Positions 11,323 through 20,867 are shown, counted from the first letter of the stretch. The stretch: DNA of 64,000 bases from CAVQCA01 sp963710815 (GCA_963710815.1 CAVQCA010000084.1:1-64000); one strand, 5' to 3'. Made by a program: numbers and translations. Notes: generated from the letters alone by a model not told the origin.

Positions 11323-11772
11323 ATGGCCACGGAACCACGGAAAACACGGAAAAAAATAAAAATTAATTCTCTGTTTGGTTCATATCCCTGCTTCGGACGT
11401 ACATGGACAGGCTCAAAGACGGAATTTCCAATATTCGGTTTTACTTCCCATTCCGGGTTTTATTGTCTTTAGTTCACTGCTGTCCCATTAACATGGATAG
11501 AGTTGTCTGTAAGGTCATGAACGAAAGTTGTTATTTGAGTGCTTGATACCCGATGGGCATGAATACTACGTTCCGCGGTTAAATAGGGCATCCCTTCTCC
11601 CTCCGGGAGAAGGCCAGGATGAGGGGGTATGGAAATCAAGCGGTTATCTTGTTTCGATCCCCTCACCCTAACCCTTTTATGCCCTGTGTTTGGGTGCTCC
11701 CGGTGGGAGAGGGAATTAGTGGGACAGCAGTGTCTTTAGTTATATTTATTTTTCCGTGTCTTCCGTGGCCAT
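11323..11772. repeat. CCACGGAAN palindromic element, subfamily B, split by an insertion
   Basis: Left arm ATGGCCACGGAACCACGG at 11323; right arm ending TTCCGTGGCCAT at 11772. The interior (CTGTTTGGTTCATATCCCTG and onward) matches the intact copy at 20668-20857 and, inverted, the one at 31948-32130. A 258-bp element has inserted at 11475. Together with flanking repeats it fills most of the 703-bp gap before mpl. Confidence 0.8.
11475..11732. mobile_element. 258-bp MITE with 17-bp ends and 9-bp target duplication
   Basis: Ends CACTGCTGTCCCATTAA and TTAGTGGGACAGCAGTG are inverted repeats with one mismatch. Both flanks are TCTTTAGTT (11466-11474 and 11733-11741), a perfect 9-bp target duplication. 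The related copy at 20668-20857 shows the uninterrupted site (TGTCTTTAGCATTATC). The interior contains a CTCCCTCCGGGAGAAGG hairpin and no transposase, so it must have been mobilised in trans. The 9-bp duplication would suit an IS4-superfamily enzyme; the parent is not in the window. Confidence 0.85.
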
Positions 11773-11897
11773 GTCGACGTCATTCGGGATGACGTGCGTA
11801 ATTCAAGTGCCATTCAACCGTGAGATAAAATAGCTGTCGCCCCGCAGTTCTTCCCGGGATAATCGACCGTTCCTTATTCTCGGCAAGCATGGTTTGA

Positions 11898-13274
11898 ATG
11901 CACATCCATATCCTCGGAATCTGTGGTACGTTCATGGGCGGCATCGCCCTGCTGGCCCGTGAGCAAGGCATTCGGGTCAGTGGCTCGGATGCCAATGTCT
12001 ACCCGCCGATGAGCACCCAGCTCGAGGAGCAGGGTATCGGTCTGCATCTGGGCTATGCCCCGGCCCATTTCAGCCCCGCGCCGGACCAGGTGGTCATCGG
12101 TAATGCGTTGTCACGCGGCAACCCGGCGGTCGAGCATGTGCTGAACGCGGGACTGGACTATACCTCGGGCCCGCAATGGCTGGCCGAGCATGTGCTTGCG
12201 GACCGCTACGTGCTCGGCGTGGCCGGCACGCATGGCAAGACCTCGACCGCGAGCATGCTCGCATGGATTCTGGAATACGCCGGCCTGTCTCCCGGTTTTC
12301 TGATCGGCGGCATCCCCGCCAATTTCGGCATCTCGGCGCGCCTCGGCAGCGGCCCGTTTTTCGTGGTCGAGGCGGACGAATATGACACGGCCTTCTTTGA
12401 CAAGCGGTCGAAGTTCGTGCACTACCGGCCGCGCACGCTGGTGCTGAACAATCTTGAATATGACCACGCCGATATCTTTTCCGACCTGGCGGCGATAAAG
12501 CGCCAGTTCCATCACCTGGTACGCACCGTCCCCGGCAATGGCCTGATCATCGAGAACCGGGACGACGCCAACCTGGCGGAGGTGCTGGCCATGGGCTGCT
12601 GGACACCGCGCGAGGCGGTATCGGCCGGCGGCGGCGAGGCCATGTGGGAGGCGAACCCGCAATCTGCCGACGGCGGGCGCTTCGATGTCCTGCTGGAAGG
12701 CCGCCGGGCCGGCGTGGTCAGCTGGCGTCAGATCGGGAGGCACAACATGCATAATGCGCTTGCCGCCATCGCCGCAGCGCGCCACGCGGGTGTGGCAGTG
12801 TCGGTGGCGACCGCGGCGCTGGCCGAGTTTCAGGGCGTCAAACGCCGTATGGAGGTGCGCGGGCGGGTCAACGGCGTGACGGTGTACGATGATTTCGCCC
12901 ATCATCCGACGGCAATCGCCACCACGTTGCAGGGACTGCGCAGCCAGGTCGGCGAGTCACGCATCCTGCTGGTGCTGGAACCGCGCTCCAATACCATGCG
13001 TATGGGGGTGCATAACGACACGCTGGCGGCCTCGATGCAGGGGGCGGATCGCATCTGGATGCATGAACCCGGCGACCTCGGGTGGTCACTCCCGGAGGTC
13101 GCGCACGCGATGGGGGTGCCTGTGACCATCAGCGGCAGCGTGGAGGCCATCGTCGATGAAATCCTTCACGAGGCCCGTCCGGGGGACCACATCCTGGTGA
13201 TGAGCAATGGCGGCTTCGGGGGGATTCATGAAAAGCTCGTTGCCGGACTCCAGGTAGCTTCGCGCGATCCATGA
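11898..13274 (+). CDS. mpl: UDP-MurNAc:L-Ala-gamma-D-Glu-meso-DAP ligase
   Basis: 458 residues, Mur ligase fold. It reattaches recycled murein tripeptide to UDP-MurNAc in the cytoplasm. N-terminal GICGTFMGG binds UDP, GTHGKTST (110-117) is the ATP P-loop, and NNLEYDHADIF and HPTA are typical for Mpl rather than MurC. It stands alone between repeat-filled gaps; its TGA overlaps the first bases of the following short element. Confidence 0.95.
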   Translation: MHIHILGICGTFMGGIALLAREQGIRVSGSDANVYPPMSTQLEEQGIGLHLGYAPAHFSPAPDQVVIGNALSRGNPAVEHVLNAGLDYTSGPQWLAEHVLADRYVLGVAGTHGKTSTASMLAWILEYAGLSPGFLIGGIPANFGISARLGSGPFFVVEADEYDTAFFDKRSKFVHYRPRTLVLNNLEYDHADIFSDLAAIKRQFHHLVRTVPGNGLIIENRDDANLAEVLAMGCWTPREAVSAGGGEAMWEANPQSADGGRFDVLLEGRRAGVVSWRQIGRHNMHNALAAIAAARHAGVAVSVATAALAEFQGVKRRMEVRGRVNGVTVYDDFAHHPTAIATTLQGLRSQVGESRILLVLEPRSNTMRMGVHNDTLAASMQGADRIWMHEPGDLGWSLPEVAHAMGVPVTISGSVEAIVDEILHEARPGDHILVMSNGGFGGIHEKLVAGLQVASRDP

Positions 13275-13421
13275 ATGGTGCTTGGTTAAACCCCTATGGC
13301 CACGGAAACCACGGAAACCACGGAAACCACGGAAAACACAGAAAGAAGAGCCTGTATTCCGTGTTTTTCCGTGTGATTCCGTGGCTATTTATCGAACTTG
13401 GGCCTTAACCAAGTGCCATTC
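13273..13421. mobile_element. IS4-end short element with tripled CCACGGAAA units
   Basis: Ends GAATGGTGCTTGGTTAA and TTAACCAAGTGCCATTC are inverted repeats with two mismatches. The core (13296-13388) has the 9-bp unit CCACGGAAA repeated three times in its left arm. The element begins inside the mpl stop codon. No target duplication visible. Confidence 0.65.
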
Positions 13422-13559
13422 AATTGATTGTTTTTTATGTATGAATTTCTCTGTGTCCCTGGCGGCTCTGCGGTGAATACGGCGTTGATTGATGAACACC
13501 AGGCATAATTGCCGGAATAGGCCGGTGGGATCATCTACCGGTTTGAAACCCGTGCCGAG

Positions 13560-15002
13560 ATGCATATGAATTTTTTCCGTCCCAGATCCATATTGCGGCT
13601 GATTCTGACCGGATTCTCACTGGTCGCCTTGCCGCTGGTGGTCGGACTGGTCATTGCCACGGTCTCCGTCGACCGTCTGGTGGGCCAGAGTCAGAATGCC
13701 CTGGTGCAGAGTGTGCTGGTAATGCAGGGCAGTCAGATGCTGGTAGAGGCGATTACCGCAATGGAGCGCAATGCCCGGCAATATCAGGTGCTTGGCGACA
13801 AGATGCTGTTACATGTCTACGAAGAAAAACACGCCAAATTTGTCGATACCGCCCGCACCCTCGAAGATCTGGAACTCGTCGAGGGCCAGCGCCAACTGCT
13901 GGAACAGCTGCGCGCCGGGGAAAACGAGGTTCATACCGTGCTTAGTGACAATCCCCATGATGCGAGTGCCACCAGGGCGACCTTGTCCCGATTTGCCGGA
14001 CTCGCGCAAACGGCGCAACAGATCCTTGCCGATAACCAGGGCCTGATAAACCGTGGCGTAGAACAAATCCGGAGCAATGCCAAGGCGGTTCAGCGGACGT
14101 TGGTCGTCCAGGCCATTGCACTGGTCCCGGCCGCGTTGTTGCTGACGATATTCTTTACCTTGCAGATCGCCCGACCCATCAGGCAGTTCGATCAGGCGAT
14201 ACGCCGGCTGGGGGAGGGAAAATTTACCGAGCCCGCCGTCGTTACCGGGCCGCGCGACCTCGAACAGCTGGGCGAACGCCTCAACTGGCTGCGCCGGCGG
14301 CTGCTCGATCTGGAGCAGGAAAAGACCAAGTTTCTTCAGCATATCTCGCACGAGCTGAAGACCCCGCTGACGGTGATCAGGGAAGGTGCGGAATTGATGA
14401 ATGAACAGATTGTCGGCGAGCTGAACACCCAGCAGCGCGAGATCGCGGCAATTCTGCGCGACAATAGCCTGCAACTGCAGAAGTTGATCGAGGATTTGCT
14501 GAATTTCAGTATCTTGCGCAACCCCTCATCGAGTCTTTTCTTCAAACGGGTGGAACTGGGTAAAATCATCAGAAACGTGCTCGAAGACCACAAGGTCGCC
14601 CTGCTGTCGCGTAAACTGGATCCGCGGATCACCCTGCAGCCGGCGCGGGTGAGGGGCGACAAGGATAAACTGCGCATTATGGTGGATAACCTGATATCGA
14701 ACGCCATCAAATACTCGCCTGACGGCAGTCCCTTGTGGGTGACGTTGTTCACGCGTGATGCGCATGCCTTCATCGAAGTGGCAGACGCCGGCCCGGGCAT
14801 CCCGGTTGAGGAACATGACCGTGTGTTCGAGGCGTTTTATCAGGGGGTGTCCGCCCTCAAGGGGCATGTCAGGGGGACCGGGCTGGGATTGTCCATCGCC
14901 AGGGAGTACGCTCAGGCGCATGGAGGAAATATCAAGGTGTTGAATGCCGGGAATAACGGCGCGCGTCTCCAGGTTGAATTGCCGTTGGAGCAGGGTTCCT
15001 GA
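13560..15002 (+). CDS. glrK: Sensor histidine kinase GlrK/QseE
   Basis: 480 residues. Two membrane helices (about 15-36 and 180-203) bracket a periplasmic helical sensor region, followed by HAMP and the HisKA motif HISHELKTP with phospho-acceptor His264. The ATPase domain has DNLISNAIKYSPDG, DAGPGIP and GTGLGLSIAREYAQAHGG. An ATG at 13566 with GAG eight bases upstream is an equally good start. The two genes that follow encode a QseG-like lipoprotein and a sigma-54 response regulator, the QseE-QseG-QseF arrangement that in enterobacteria senses envelope state and controls the small RNA GlmY. Confidence 0.9.
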   Translation: MHMNFFRPRSILRLILTGFSLVALPLVVGLVIATVSVDRLVGQSQNALVQSVLVMQGSQMLVEAITAMERNARQYQVLGDKMLLHVYEEKHAKFVDTARTLEDLELVEGQRQLLEQLRAGENEVHTVLSDNPHDASATRATLSRFAGLAQTAQQILADNQGLINRGVEQIRSNAKAVQRTLVVQAIALVPAALLLTIFFTLQIARPIRQFDQAIRRLGEGKFTEPAVVTGPRDLEQLGERLNWLRRRLLDLEQEKTKFLQHISHELKTPLTVIREGAELMNEQIVGELNTQQREIAAILRDNSLQLQKLIEDLLNFSILRNPSSSLFFKRVELGKIIRNVLEDHKVALLSRKLDPRITLQPARVRGDKDKLRIMVDNLISNAIKYSPDGSPLWVTLFTRDAHAFIEVADAGPGIPVEEHDRVFEAFYQGVSALKGHVRGTGLGLSIAREYAQAHGGNIKVLNAGNNGARLQVELPLEQGS

Positions 15003-15004
15003 TT

Positions 15005-15541
15005 ATGATGAGATTACCTGTCATGCTGGTATTGCTGGCGATCACACAGACCGCCTGCAGTGAATGGCAATCCTTCGCCGATATCAGAGAGGCATCGGTG
15101 AACTCCGGGGAGTGCGGCGTTGGTCGTTTGATGGCGGAGTTGCATGACACGCGCTCCATGAATGAGGACCAACTGCGGCACACGCTGAAAACCTGGGCGC
15201 AGGAATACCAGGCTGACCCCAGCGACACCCACCGCCTGAGACTCGCGCTGCTTTATGCGGCCGGAAACGAATCGGTGCGTGACCTCGGTCGGGCGCAGGA
15301 GTTGTTGACCGGGTCGGCCGCTACGATGGAAAATCCCGACACGAGGGAGTTCGCGTTCGTGGTGCGCGGGTTTCTGGAAGATCAAATTGACACCAACAGA
15401 AAGATCAACGATCTCAACAAACGGATTGCCGGCCAGAAGCGGCGCATCAGCGAACTGGAACAGCAGCAGAAGGCGCTGATGAACATCGAGCAGAAGATCC
15501 AGCAGCGTGCCACCCCCGCGGTGATCGAAAATGACAAATGA
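15005..15541 (+). CDS. qseG: QseG-like lipoprotein
   Basis: 178 residues. A hydrophobic N-terminus ends in TQTAC with Cys18, a poor but plausible lipobox. Residues about 120-170 form a coiled coil (NKRIAGQKRRISELEQQQKA). It lies 2 bases after the kinase and overlaps the regulator by 11 bases. In enterobacteria QseG is an outer-membrane lipoprotein that activates the QseE kinase by direct contact; the same role is inferred from position and architecture, not strong sequence identity. Confidence 0.75.
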   Translation: MMRLPVMLVLLAITQTACSEWQSFADIREASVNSGECGVGRLMAELHDTRSMNEDQLRHTLKTWAQEYQADPSDTHRLRLALLYAAGNESVRDLGRAQELLTGSAATMENPDTREFAFVVRGFLEDQIDTNRKINDLNKRIAGQKRRISELEQQQKALMNIEQKIQQRATPAVIENDK

Positions 15542-16898
15542 CAGGTACCGGGTTCTGCTGGTGGATGACGATCGTGGTTTGCTGCGTCTGTTATCGATGC
15601 GACTGACGGCGGCGGGGTATGCGGTGACGGCCCTGGAGAGCGGGGAGCAGGCGCTGGCGCAGATACCGCTGGTTCGCCCCCACCTTATCGTGACCGATCT
15701 GCAGATGGACGGTATGGACGGCATGACGCTTTTCAACCGGGTGCATAGCTGCAATCCCTCGCTGCCGGTGCTCATACTGACCGCACACGGGACGATCCCG
15801 GATGCGGTTGAAGCGACGAGTCGGGGTGTGTTCGGTTATCTGACCAAGCCCTTTGACAGCAAGGTGCTGCTGGAACATGTGGCGCGGGCGCTGAATATCA
15901 CCGGGGATCCCTCCGCCCTTCAGCCCGATGCCATGCTGGGGGAGTGGCGCAAGGGGCTGGTCACGCGCAGTCCGTTGATGGAGAACCTGCTGACGCAGGC
16001 GCGCCTGATTGCCGGCAGTGACGCCAGCGTGCTGATTCACGGCCAGAGCGGCACCGGTAAGGAGCTGCTGGCGCGGGCGATTCACTGCGCCAGTACGCGT
16101 TCCGACGGCCCCTTCGTGGCGCTCAACTGCAGCGCCATTCCGGAGTCGCTGTTTGAATCCGAATTGTTCGGTCATGTGAAGGGTGCGTTTACCGGTGCGA
16201 CGCGTGATCATCCCGGGATGTTTCGAGCGGCGTCCGGGGGCACGCTGTTTCTGGACGAAATCGGGGATATGCCGCTGGGTTTCCAGGTGAAGCTGCTACG
16301 GGCGCTGCAGGAACGCAGCATTCGCCCGGTGGGCTCGACGGAAACGGCGGCGGTTGACGTGCGCATCATTTCGGCGACGCATCAGGATCTGGAACTGGCG
16401 CTGGAGGAGAACCGGTTTCGTGAAGACCTCTACTACCGCATGAACGTGGTGCGGCTGGAGCTGCCCACCCTGGCCGAGCGGCGGGAGGATATTCCGCTGC
16501 TGGCGCATCATTTTCTGCAGAATTTTCCGGATGCACGAAAGAAGGGCGTGCAGGGTTTTTCGCCCGAGGCGATGGAGGCGATGTTATCGGCGCCGTGGCC
16601 GGGAAACGTGCGCCAACTCTACAACGTGGTGGAGCAGTCGGTGGCATTGTCGACGACGCCGTTGATTCCCGTGAGCCTCGTGCAGCGGGCCCTGCGCGGG
16701 GAAACGAGCGAAATGCCGGCGTTTGCGGAGGCGCGCAGCCAGTTTGAACGCGACTATCTGACGCAGCTGCTGCAGATCACCCATGGCAACGTGACGCGGG
16801 CCGCCGGGATCGCCAAGCGCAACCGCACCGAATTCTACAAGCTGCTGCAGAAACATCATCTCAATCCCGCGCAATTCAAGTCGGCATCACAGTCCTGA
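15531..16898 (+). CDS. glrR: Sigma-54-dependent response regulator GlrR/QseF
   Basis: 455 residues in three domains: receiver (phospho-acceptor Asp56 in LIVTDLQMDG, acidic DDD at 12-14), AAA+ domain (GQSGTGKE Walker A, GAFTGA sigma-54 contact loop, GTLFLDEIGD Walker B), and a Fis-type helix-turn-helix (NVTRAAGIAKRNRTEFYKLL). It activates sigma-54 promoters after phosphorylation by the upstream kinase. Start ATG 15531 inside the previous gene suggests translational coupling. Confidence 0.93.
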   Translation: MTNDRYRVLLVDDDRGLLRLLSMRLTAAGYAVTALESGEQALAQIPLVRPHLIVTDLQMDGMDGMTLFNRVHSCNPSLPVLILTAHGTIPDAVEATSRGVFGYLTKPFDSKVLLEHVARALNITGDPSALQPDAMLGEWRKGLVTRSPLMENLLTQARLIAGSDASVLIHGQSGTGKELLARAIHCASTRSDGPFVALNCSAIPESLFESELFGHVKGAFTGATRDHPGMFRAASGGTLFLDEIGDMPLGFQVKLLRALQERSIRPVGSTETAAVDVRIISATHQDLELALEENRFREDLYYRMNVVRLELPTLAERREDIPLLAHHFLQNFPDARKKGVQGFSPEAMEAMLSAPWPGNVRQLYNVVEQSVALSTTPLIPVSLVQRALRGETSEMPAFAEARSQFERDYLTQLLQITHGNVTRAAGIAKRNRTEFYKLLQKHHLNPAQFKSASQS

Positions 16899-16926
16899 GA
16901 AGCCACGGAAGATAACGAAATCAATC

Positions 16927-17146
16927 ATGGCCACGGAATCCACGGAAGAACACGGAAATATTTCAATGATAAAAACAGGTATAGGTCAGTAAGGGTATTT
17001 GATTTCTGAATAAATCAGGCGAGACTCTTGTTTTTCACTTTTCACCCTAATCTCACTTACTGAAGACAGAATCGCTATAAATAGCCACGAAAGACACAGG
17101 CATTATTTGTGATTTTTCCGTGTTCTTCCGTGGATTCCGTGGCTAT
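16927..17146. repeat. CCACGGAAN palindromic element, partly nested
   Basis: Left arm ATGGCCACGGAATCCACGG at 16927; right arm ending GGATTCCGTGGCTAT at 17146. A second left arm (TAGCCACGAAAGACACAGG, about 17079) lies inside, so two copies are interleaved. A diverged IS4-type end (TTATCCAGGTACCATTC) follows, ending at 17189 at the stop of the next gene. Confidence 0.7.
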
Positions 17147-17187
17147 TCATTCATTTGAAAAAGAGATATCCCTTATCCAGGTACCAT

Positions 17188-19221
17188 TCATTTCTCACCC
17201 TTCACTTTTACAGGTTTTTCCCATCCCAGCAGCACTTCACCGTGCCATTCCAGTCCGGCCGGCGGATGGACATCGCGCTGGACGGTAACGACGGGTGTTG
17301 TGGTCGCGAGCGCATCGCGCAGGGCCGCAAGTGGCGTGTCGAAATCGTCCGCGGTCCTGAGATAGGAGGTCATTGGCAGGGAGTGGTCGACATGCAGATA
17401 AGAGGCGGTGCCGATCCAGAGCCTGGCCGCGGACTCGGCGATGCTTGCGTTGGCCGGCCAGAGTCTCAGTACCGTAATCCGGTCCCGGCGTTCACCCCGT
17501 TTCACCAGAAGCAGTTTCTGGTGCTCCCCGTCATGCACCTGGGGCAGGATGGGGAGGTTCGCGATATCCGGATGCGGCGCAAGCCAGCTCATGGCGCTTA
17601 GCGCCCCGAACCGTTTCGGTGCCTGCCAGCCTTGCCCGCCGAGTATCTCTTTGAGGAATGCCAGTGAACCGGCCCACTGGATATTCAGCGGCTGGGTGTT
17701 CACCCCCTCGATGTCGATCCGGTAAGCCGGCAGTTCCCGCCAGTAGTCGTCACGCCATTCCGTCAGGCTGACGGTGTGTATTGCCGTGCGCGGCGCATAG
17801 GTCGCCAGTTCCTGTCTGAATCGGGAACCCGTCAGCCAGCTGCCTCCCGCGATCAGGACCGCGAGGGACACCACCAGCAACCGTTTGACCGGCAGGGCGG
17901 GGGCCGGATGTCGGTCATAAGCGATGCCGAGCAGGGTCACCCATAACAGGCCGACGCTGGCGCCGCCCAGGACATCGGAAAACCAGTGTGCACCCAGGTA
18001 AACGCGCGAGAAGGCGATGGCGACGACCAGCATTCCCGCGACGGTGTAGGGCAACCAGCGGCGTTTGAACGGAAGTTCCCGTGCGATCAGCAGCGCCAGA
18101 AAGCCAAAGACGGCGAGGCTGGCGCTGACGTGTGCGCTGGGGAAGGAAAAGCCGGCGTGGATATCCACGGGGCGCACCACCCGGGTTGAGTGTTTCAGCG
18201 CATAGGTCATGATGACGGTGCACATATACGCCACCAGCCAGTGAAGGGCGGCCTTGCGGTAGCCGTTCAGGATCAGCCACAGGCTGCCCGCCGCCATGAT
18301 GACCGCCAGCAATACCTGTTTGCCGAAAAGGCTGATGAAGGTCATGACCTTGTCTGCGCCCGGCGTGCGCAGGTTCTGCAGGAAGTGGAAGAGGTAGTTG
18401 TCGAGATCCCCCATGAAGCGTCCCTGCAGGGCCTGGTGTGTGATCAGCAGCAGCGCCCAGAAGGCCAGAAACATCAGGCCAAGGAGTATGGCCAGGCCGC
18501 GGGCTTCCGGATGGTCAGGGTCCAGGAGCGAGCCCGCCAGCGGGCGGATTCGTGGATGTCCGCGGCTCCAGGTCAGCGCCTTGTCCACCGCGGCCGAGGC
18601 GTGCGGCTGCAGCAGGCGCCAGATGCCGCGGATCAGCGCGTAGCTCAGCCATGCGATGCCCGCCACGACGACCAGCAGCACGACGAGGCGGCCGGCCACC
18701 TCGGCCGCCAGCCCCAGCGAGGCGCCGAATGCCATGCCGGGCAGGATAAAGGCGGGCGCCCAGAGCGCGGAGGCGGTGATATCCACGATCAGGAAGCGCC
18801 CGAAGCCCATGTCCATCATGCCAGCGACAGCCGGTATGATGGGGCGTACCGGTCCGACGAAGCGGGCCATGAAGACGCTTTTCCCGCCGTGACGGCAGAA
18901 GAAGTCGACGCCCCGGTTCACCAGATCCGGGTAGCGTTTCAGTGGCCAGACGACACGCAGCCGTTGATGATAGTGGTTGCCGATGAAGAAGCTGATGGTG
19001 TCGCCGGCCACGGCGCCCAGGGTCGTCCAGACCATGGTCGGAAACAGCTGCAGCGCGCCGGTCGTGACGAGTGCGCCCATGCCGAACAGCAGAAACGTGC
19101 CGGGGACCAGCAGGCCGACGACGAGCAGGGATTCCAGCAAGGCGACCACGAAAATCAGCAGGCTGGAGAAATGCGGGTGCTGCGCTATCCAGGCGAGCAG
19201 TTCCTGCAGCAGGTTATCCAT
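17188..19221 (-). CDS. DedA-PAP2-LssY fusion membrane protein
   Basis: 677 residues with three parts. Residues about 1-200 are a DedA/VTT-type membrane domain (FVGPVRPIIPAVAGM). About 230-440 is a PAP2 lipid phosphatase domain: KHSTRVVRP, PSAH and SRVYLGAHWFSDV are the three catalytic motifs, all intact. About 470-677 resembles the soluble LssY C-terminal domain. The combination suits turnover of undecaprenyl or phosphatidic acid phosphates at the inner membrane, with DedA possibly moving the lipid; the LssY domain's role is unknown. It lies 27 bases after hemL on the same strand. Confidence 0.85.
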   Translation of the reverse strand: MDNLLQELLAWIAQHPHFSSLLIFVVALLESLLVVGLLVPGTFLLFGMGALVTTGALQLFPTMVWTTLGAVAGDTISFFIGNHYHQRLRVVWPLKRYPDLVNRGVDFFCRHGGKSVFMARFVGPVRPIIPAVAGMMDMGFGRFLIVDITASALWAPAFILPGMAFGASLGLAAEVAGRLVVLLVVVAGIAWLSYALIRGIWRLLQPHASAAVDKALTWSRGHPRIRPLAGSLLDPDHPEARGLAILLGLMFLAFWALLLITHQALQGRFMGDLDNYLFHFLQNLRTPGADKVMTFISLFGKQVLLAVIMAAGSLWLILNGYRKAALHWLVAYMCTVIMTYALKHSTRVVRPVDIHAGFSFPSAHVSASLAVFGFLALLIARELPFKRRWLPYTVAGMLVVAIAFSRVYLGAHWFSDVLGGASVGLLWVTLLGIAYDRHPAPALPVKRLLVVSLAVLIAGGSWLTGSRFRQELATYAPRTAIHTVSLTEWRDDYWRELPAYRIDIEGVNTQPLNIQWAGSLAFLKEILGGQGWQAPKRFGALSAMSWLAPHPDIANLPILPQVHDGEHQKLLLVKRGERRDRITVLRLWPANASIAESAARLWIGTASYLHVDHSLPMTSYLRTADDFDTPLAALRDALATTTPVVTVQRDVHPPAGLEWHGEVLLGWEKPVKVKGEK

Positions 19222-19248
19222 GCCGGACGATACGTGTCGCCGCCGGTC

Positions 19249-20532
19249 TTAAGACAATGTCCTGAAGACCTTCGCGGAGGCATCCAGGGTGGCGTCGATC
19301 ACGCTGTCGGTATGGGCCGACGAGACGAATCCGGCCTCATAGGCCGAGGGCGCGAGATACACACCGGCCTGCAGCATGCCCTGGTAGAAACGCTGAAAGG
19401 CCTCCAGGTCACAGCGGGTCACCTGGTCGAAGCGGGTGATGGTCCGCTCGGTGGAAAAGAAATACCCGAACATCCCCCCGACCTGGTGGGTGGTGAAGCC
19501 GATGCCGGCGCCATCGGCCTGTACCTGCAACCCCTCGACCAGCCGTTTCGCCGCGCTGTCAAGCCGCGCATGAAACCCCTCGGCCGACGCCAGTTCCAGC
19601 GTCGCCAGGCCGGCCGCCATGGCCACCGGATTGCCGGAGAGCGTGCCCGCCTGGTAGACGGGCCCGAGCGGCGCGATCTGCTCCATGATCTCCCGGCGCC
19701 CGCCGAAGGCCCCGACCGGCAGGCCGCCGCCGATGACCTTGCCGAGCGTGGTCAGATCGGGCCGGATGCCGTAATGTGCCTGCGCCCCGCCGGCCGCCAC
19801 CCGGAAACCGGTCATGACCTCGTCGAAGATCAGCACGCTGCCGTGCGCGTCGCACAGGTCACGCAGGTCCTCGAGAAAACCCGGTACCGGGGGAATGCAG
19901 TTCATGTTTCCCGCCACCGGTTCCACGATTACCGCGGCGATTTCCTCCCCGGCCCGGGCAAAGGCCTCCTTAACGCCGGCCAGGTCGTTATAGGTCAGCG
20001 TCATGGTGAACGCCGCCACCGCGGCGGGCACCCCCGGCGAGGTCGGCACCCCGAGCGTGAGCGTGCCGGAACCAGCCTTGACCAGCAGGGCATCGGAATG
20101 CCCGTGATAGCAGCCTTCGAACTTGACGATTTTGTCACGCCCGGTAAATCCGCGGGCCAGGCGGATCGCGCTCATGGTGGCCTCGGTCCCGGAATTCACC
20201 AGGCGCACCATGTCCATCGACGGCACCATGGCGCACAGTGTATCCGCCATGCGTGTCTCGATCTCCGTGGGCGCCCCGAAGCCCAGGCCGCGGGCGGCGG
20301 CCTCCTGTACGGCGCGGATGACCTGCGGGTGGGCGTGCCCGGCGATCATCGGTCCCCAGGAAAGCACGTAGTCGATATAGCGCCTGCCATCGACGTCGAC
20401 CAGGCAGGGGCCCTCGCCGCTGGCAAAAAACACCGGTTCGCCGCCGACGCCGCGAAAGGCGCGTACCGGCGAGTTCACGCCGCCCGGGATGTGTTCGCAG
20501 GCGGCCAGGAAGTCGTCATGAGAGCGGGTCAT
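19249..20532 (-). CDS. hemL: Glutamate-1-semialdehyde 2,1-aminomutase
   Basis: 427 residues, full length. Converts glutamate 1-semialdehyde to 5-aminolevulinate in the C5 heme pathway. PLP-enzyme motifs are intact: NSGTEATMSAIRLAR, GCYHGHSDA, LIFDEVMTGFR and the PLP lysine in TLGKVIGGGLPVGAFGG (about residue 265). Neighbouring thiE and thiD on the same strand give the thiD-thiE-hemL order known in pseudomonads. Confidence 0.97.
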   Translation of the reverse strand: MTRSHDDFLAACEHIPGGVNSPVRAFRGVGGEPVFFASGEGPCLVDVDGRRYIDYVLSWGPMIAGHAHPQVIRAVQEAAARGLGFGAPTEIETRMADTLCAMVPSMDMVRLVNSGTEATMSAIRLARGFTGRDKIVKFEGCYHGHSDALLVKAGSGTLTLGVPTSPGVPAAVAAFTMTLTYNDLAGVKEAFARAGEEIAAVIVEPVAGNMNCIPPVPGFLEDLRDLCDAHGSVLIFDEVMTGFRVAAGGAQAHYGIRPDLTTLGKVIGGGLPVGAFGGRREIMEQIAPLGPVYQAGTLSGNPVAMAAGLATLELASAEGFHARLDSAAKRLVEGLQVQADGAGIGFTTHQVGGMFGYFFSTERTITRFDQVTRCDLEAFQRFYQGMLQAGVYLAPSAYEAGFVSSAHTDSVIDATLDASAKVFRTLS

Positions 20533-20621
20533 GGAATGTGCGTCCTCGGATTCAAAAAACCGGTCAAGCTTACCTGCCGGGGCGGATCAGGCAAACTCCA
20601 AATTTACACTCCGGGCGGCAT

Positions 20622-20657
20622 AAGTGAGAAGTGAGGGGGGTGAAAGGTAAGAGGTAA
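20622..20657. repeat. GTGAGAA-type heptad array
   Basis: Degenerate heptads (GTGAGAA, GTGAGGG, GTAAGAG) directly left of the palindromic element at 20668; no matching array on its right side. Confidence 0.55.
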
Positions 20658-20667
20658 TACAGATTTA

Positions 20668-20857
20668 ATGGCCACGGAATCCACGGAAAACACGGAAAAA
20701 ATAAAAATTATTTTCTGTTTGGTTCATATCCCTGCTTCGGGCGTAAATGGACAAACTCAAAGACAGAATTTCCAATATTCGGATTTACTTCCCACCCCAA
20801 GTTTTTTGTCTTTAGCATTATCTATTTTTCCGTGTTTTCCGTGGATTCCGTGGCCAT
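20668..20857. repeat. CCACGGAAN palindromic element, subfamily B, intact
   Basis: 190 bp with arms ATGGCCACGGAATCCACGG and its complement ending at 20857. The interior matches the copy at 11323-11772 without the 258-bp insertion, and so supplies the empty-site reference. It lies in the gap between hemL and thiE, inside an otherwise co-directional run. Confidence 0.85.
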
Positions 20858-20867
20858 TAAATTCTTT

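Noticed and set aside
18190..20634. 814-codon plus-strand frame opposite the LssY-like gene and hemL
   Set aside because: Spans two well supported minus-strand genes and has no protein signature.
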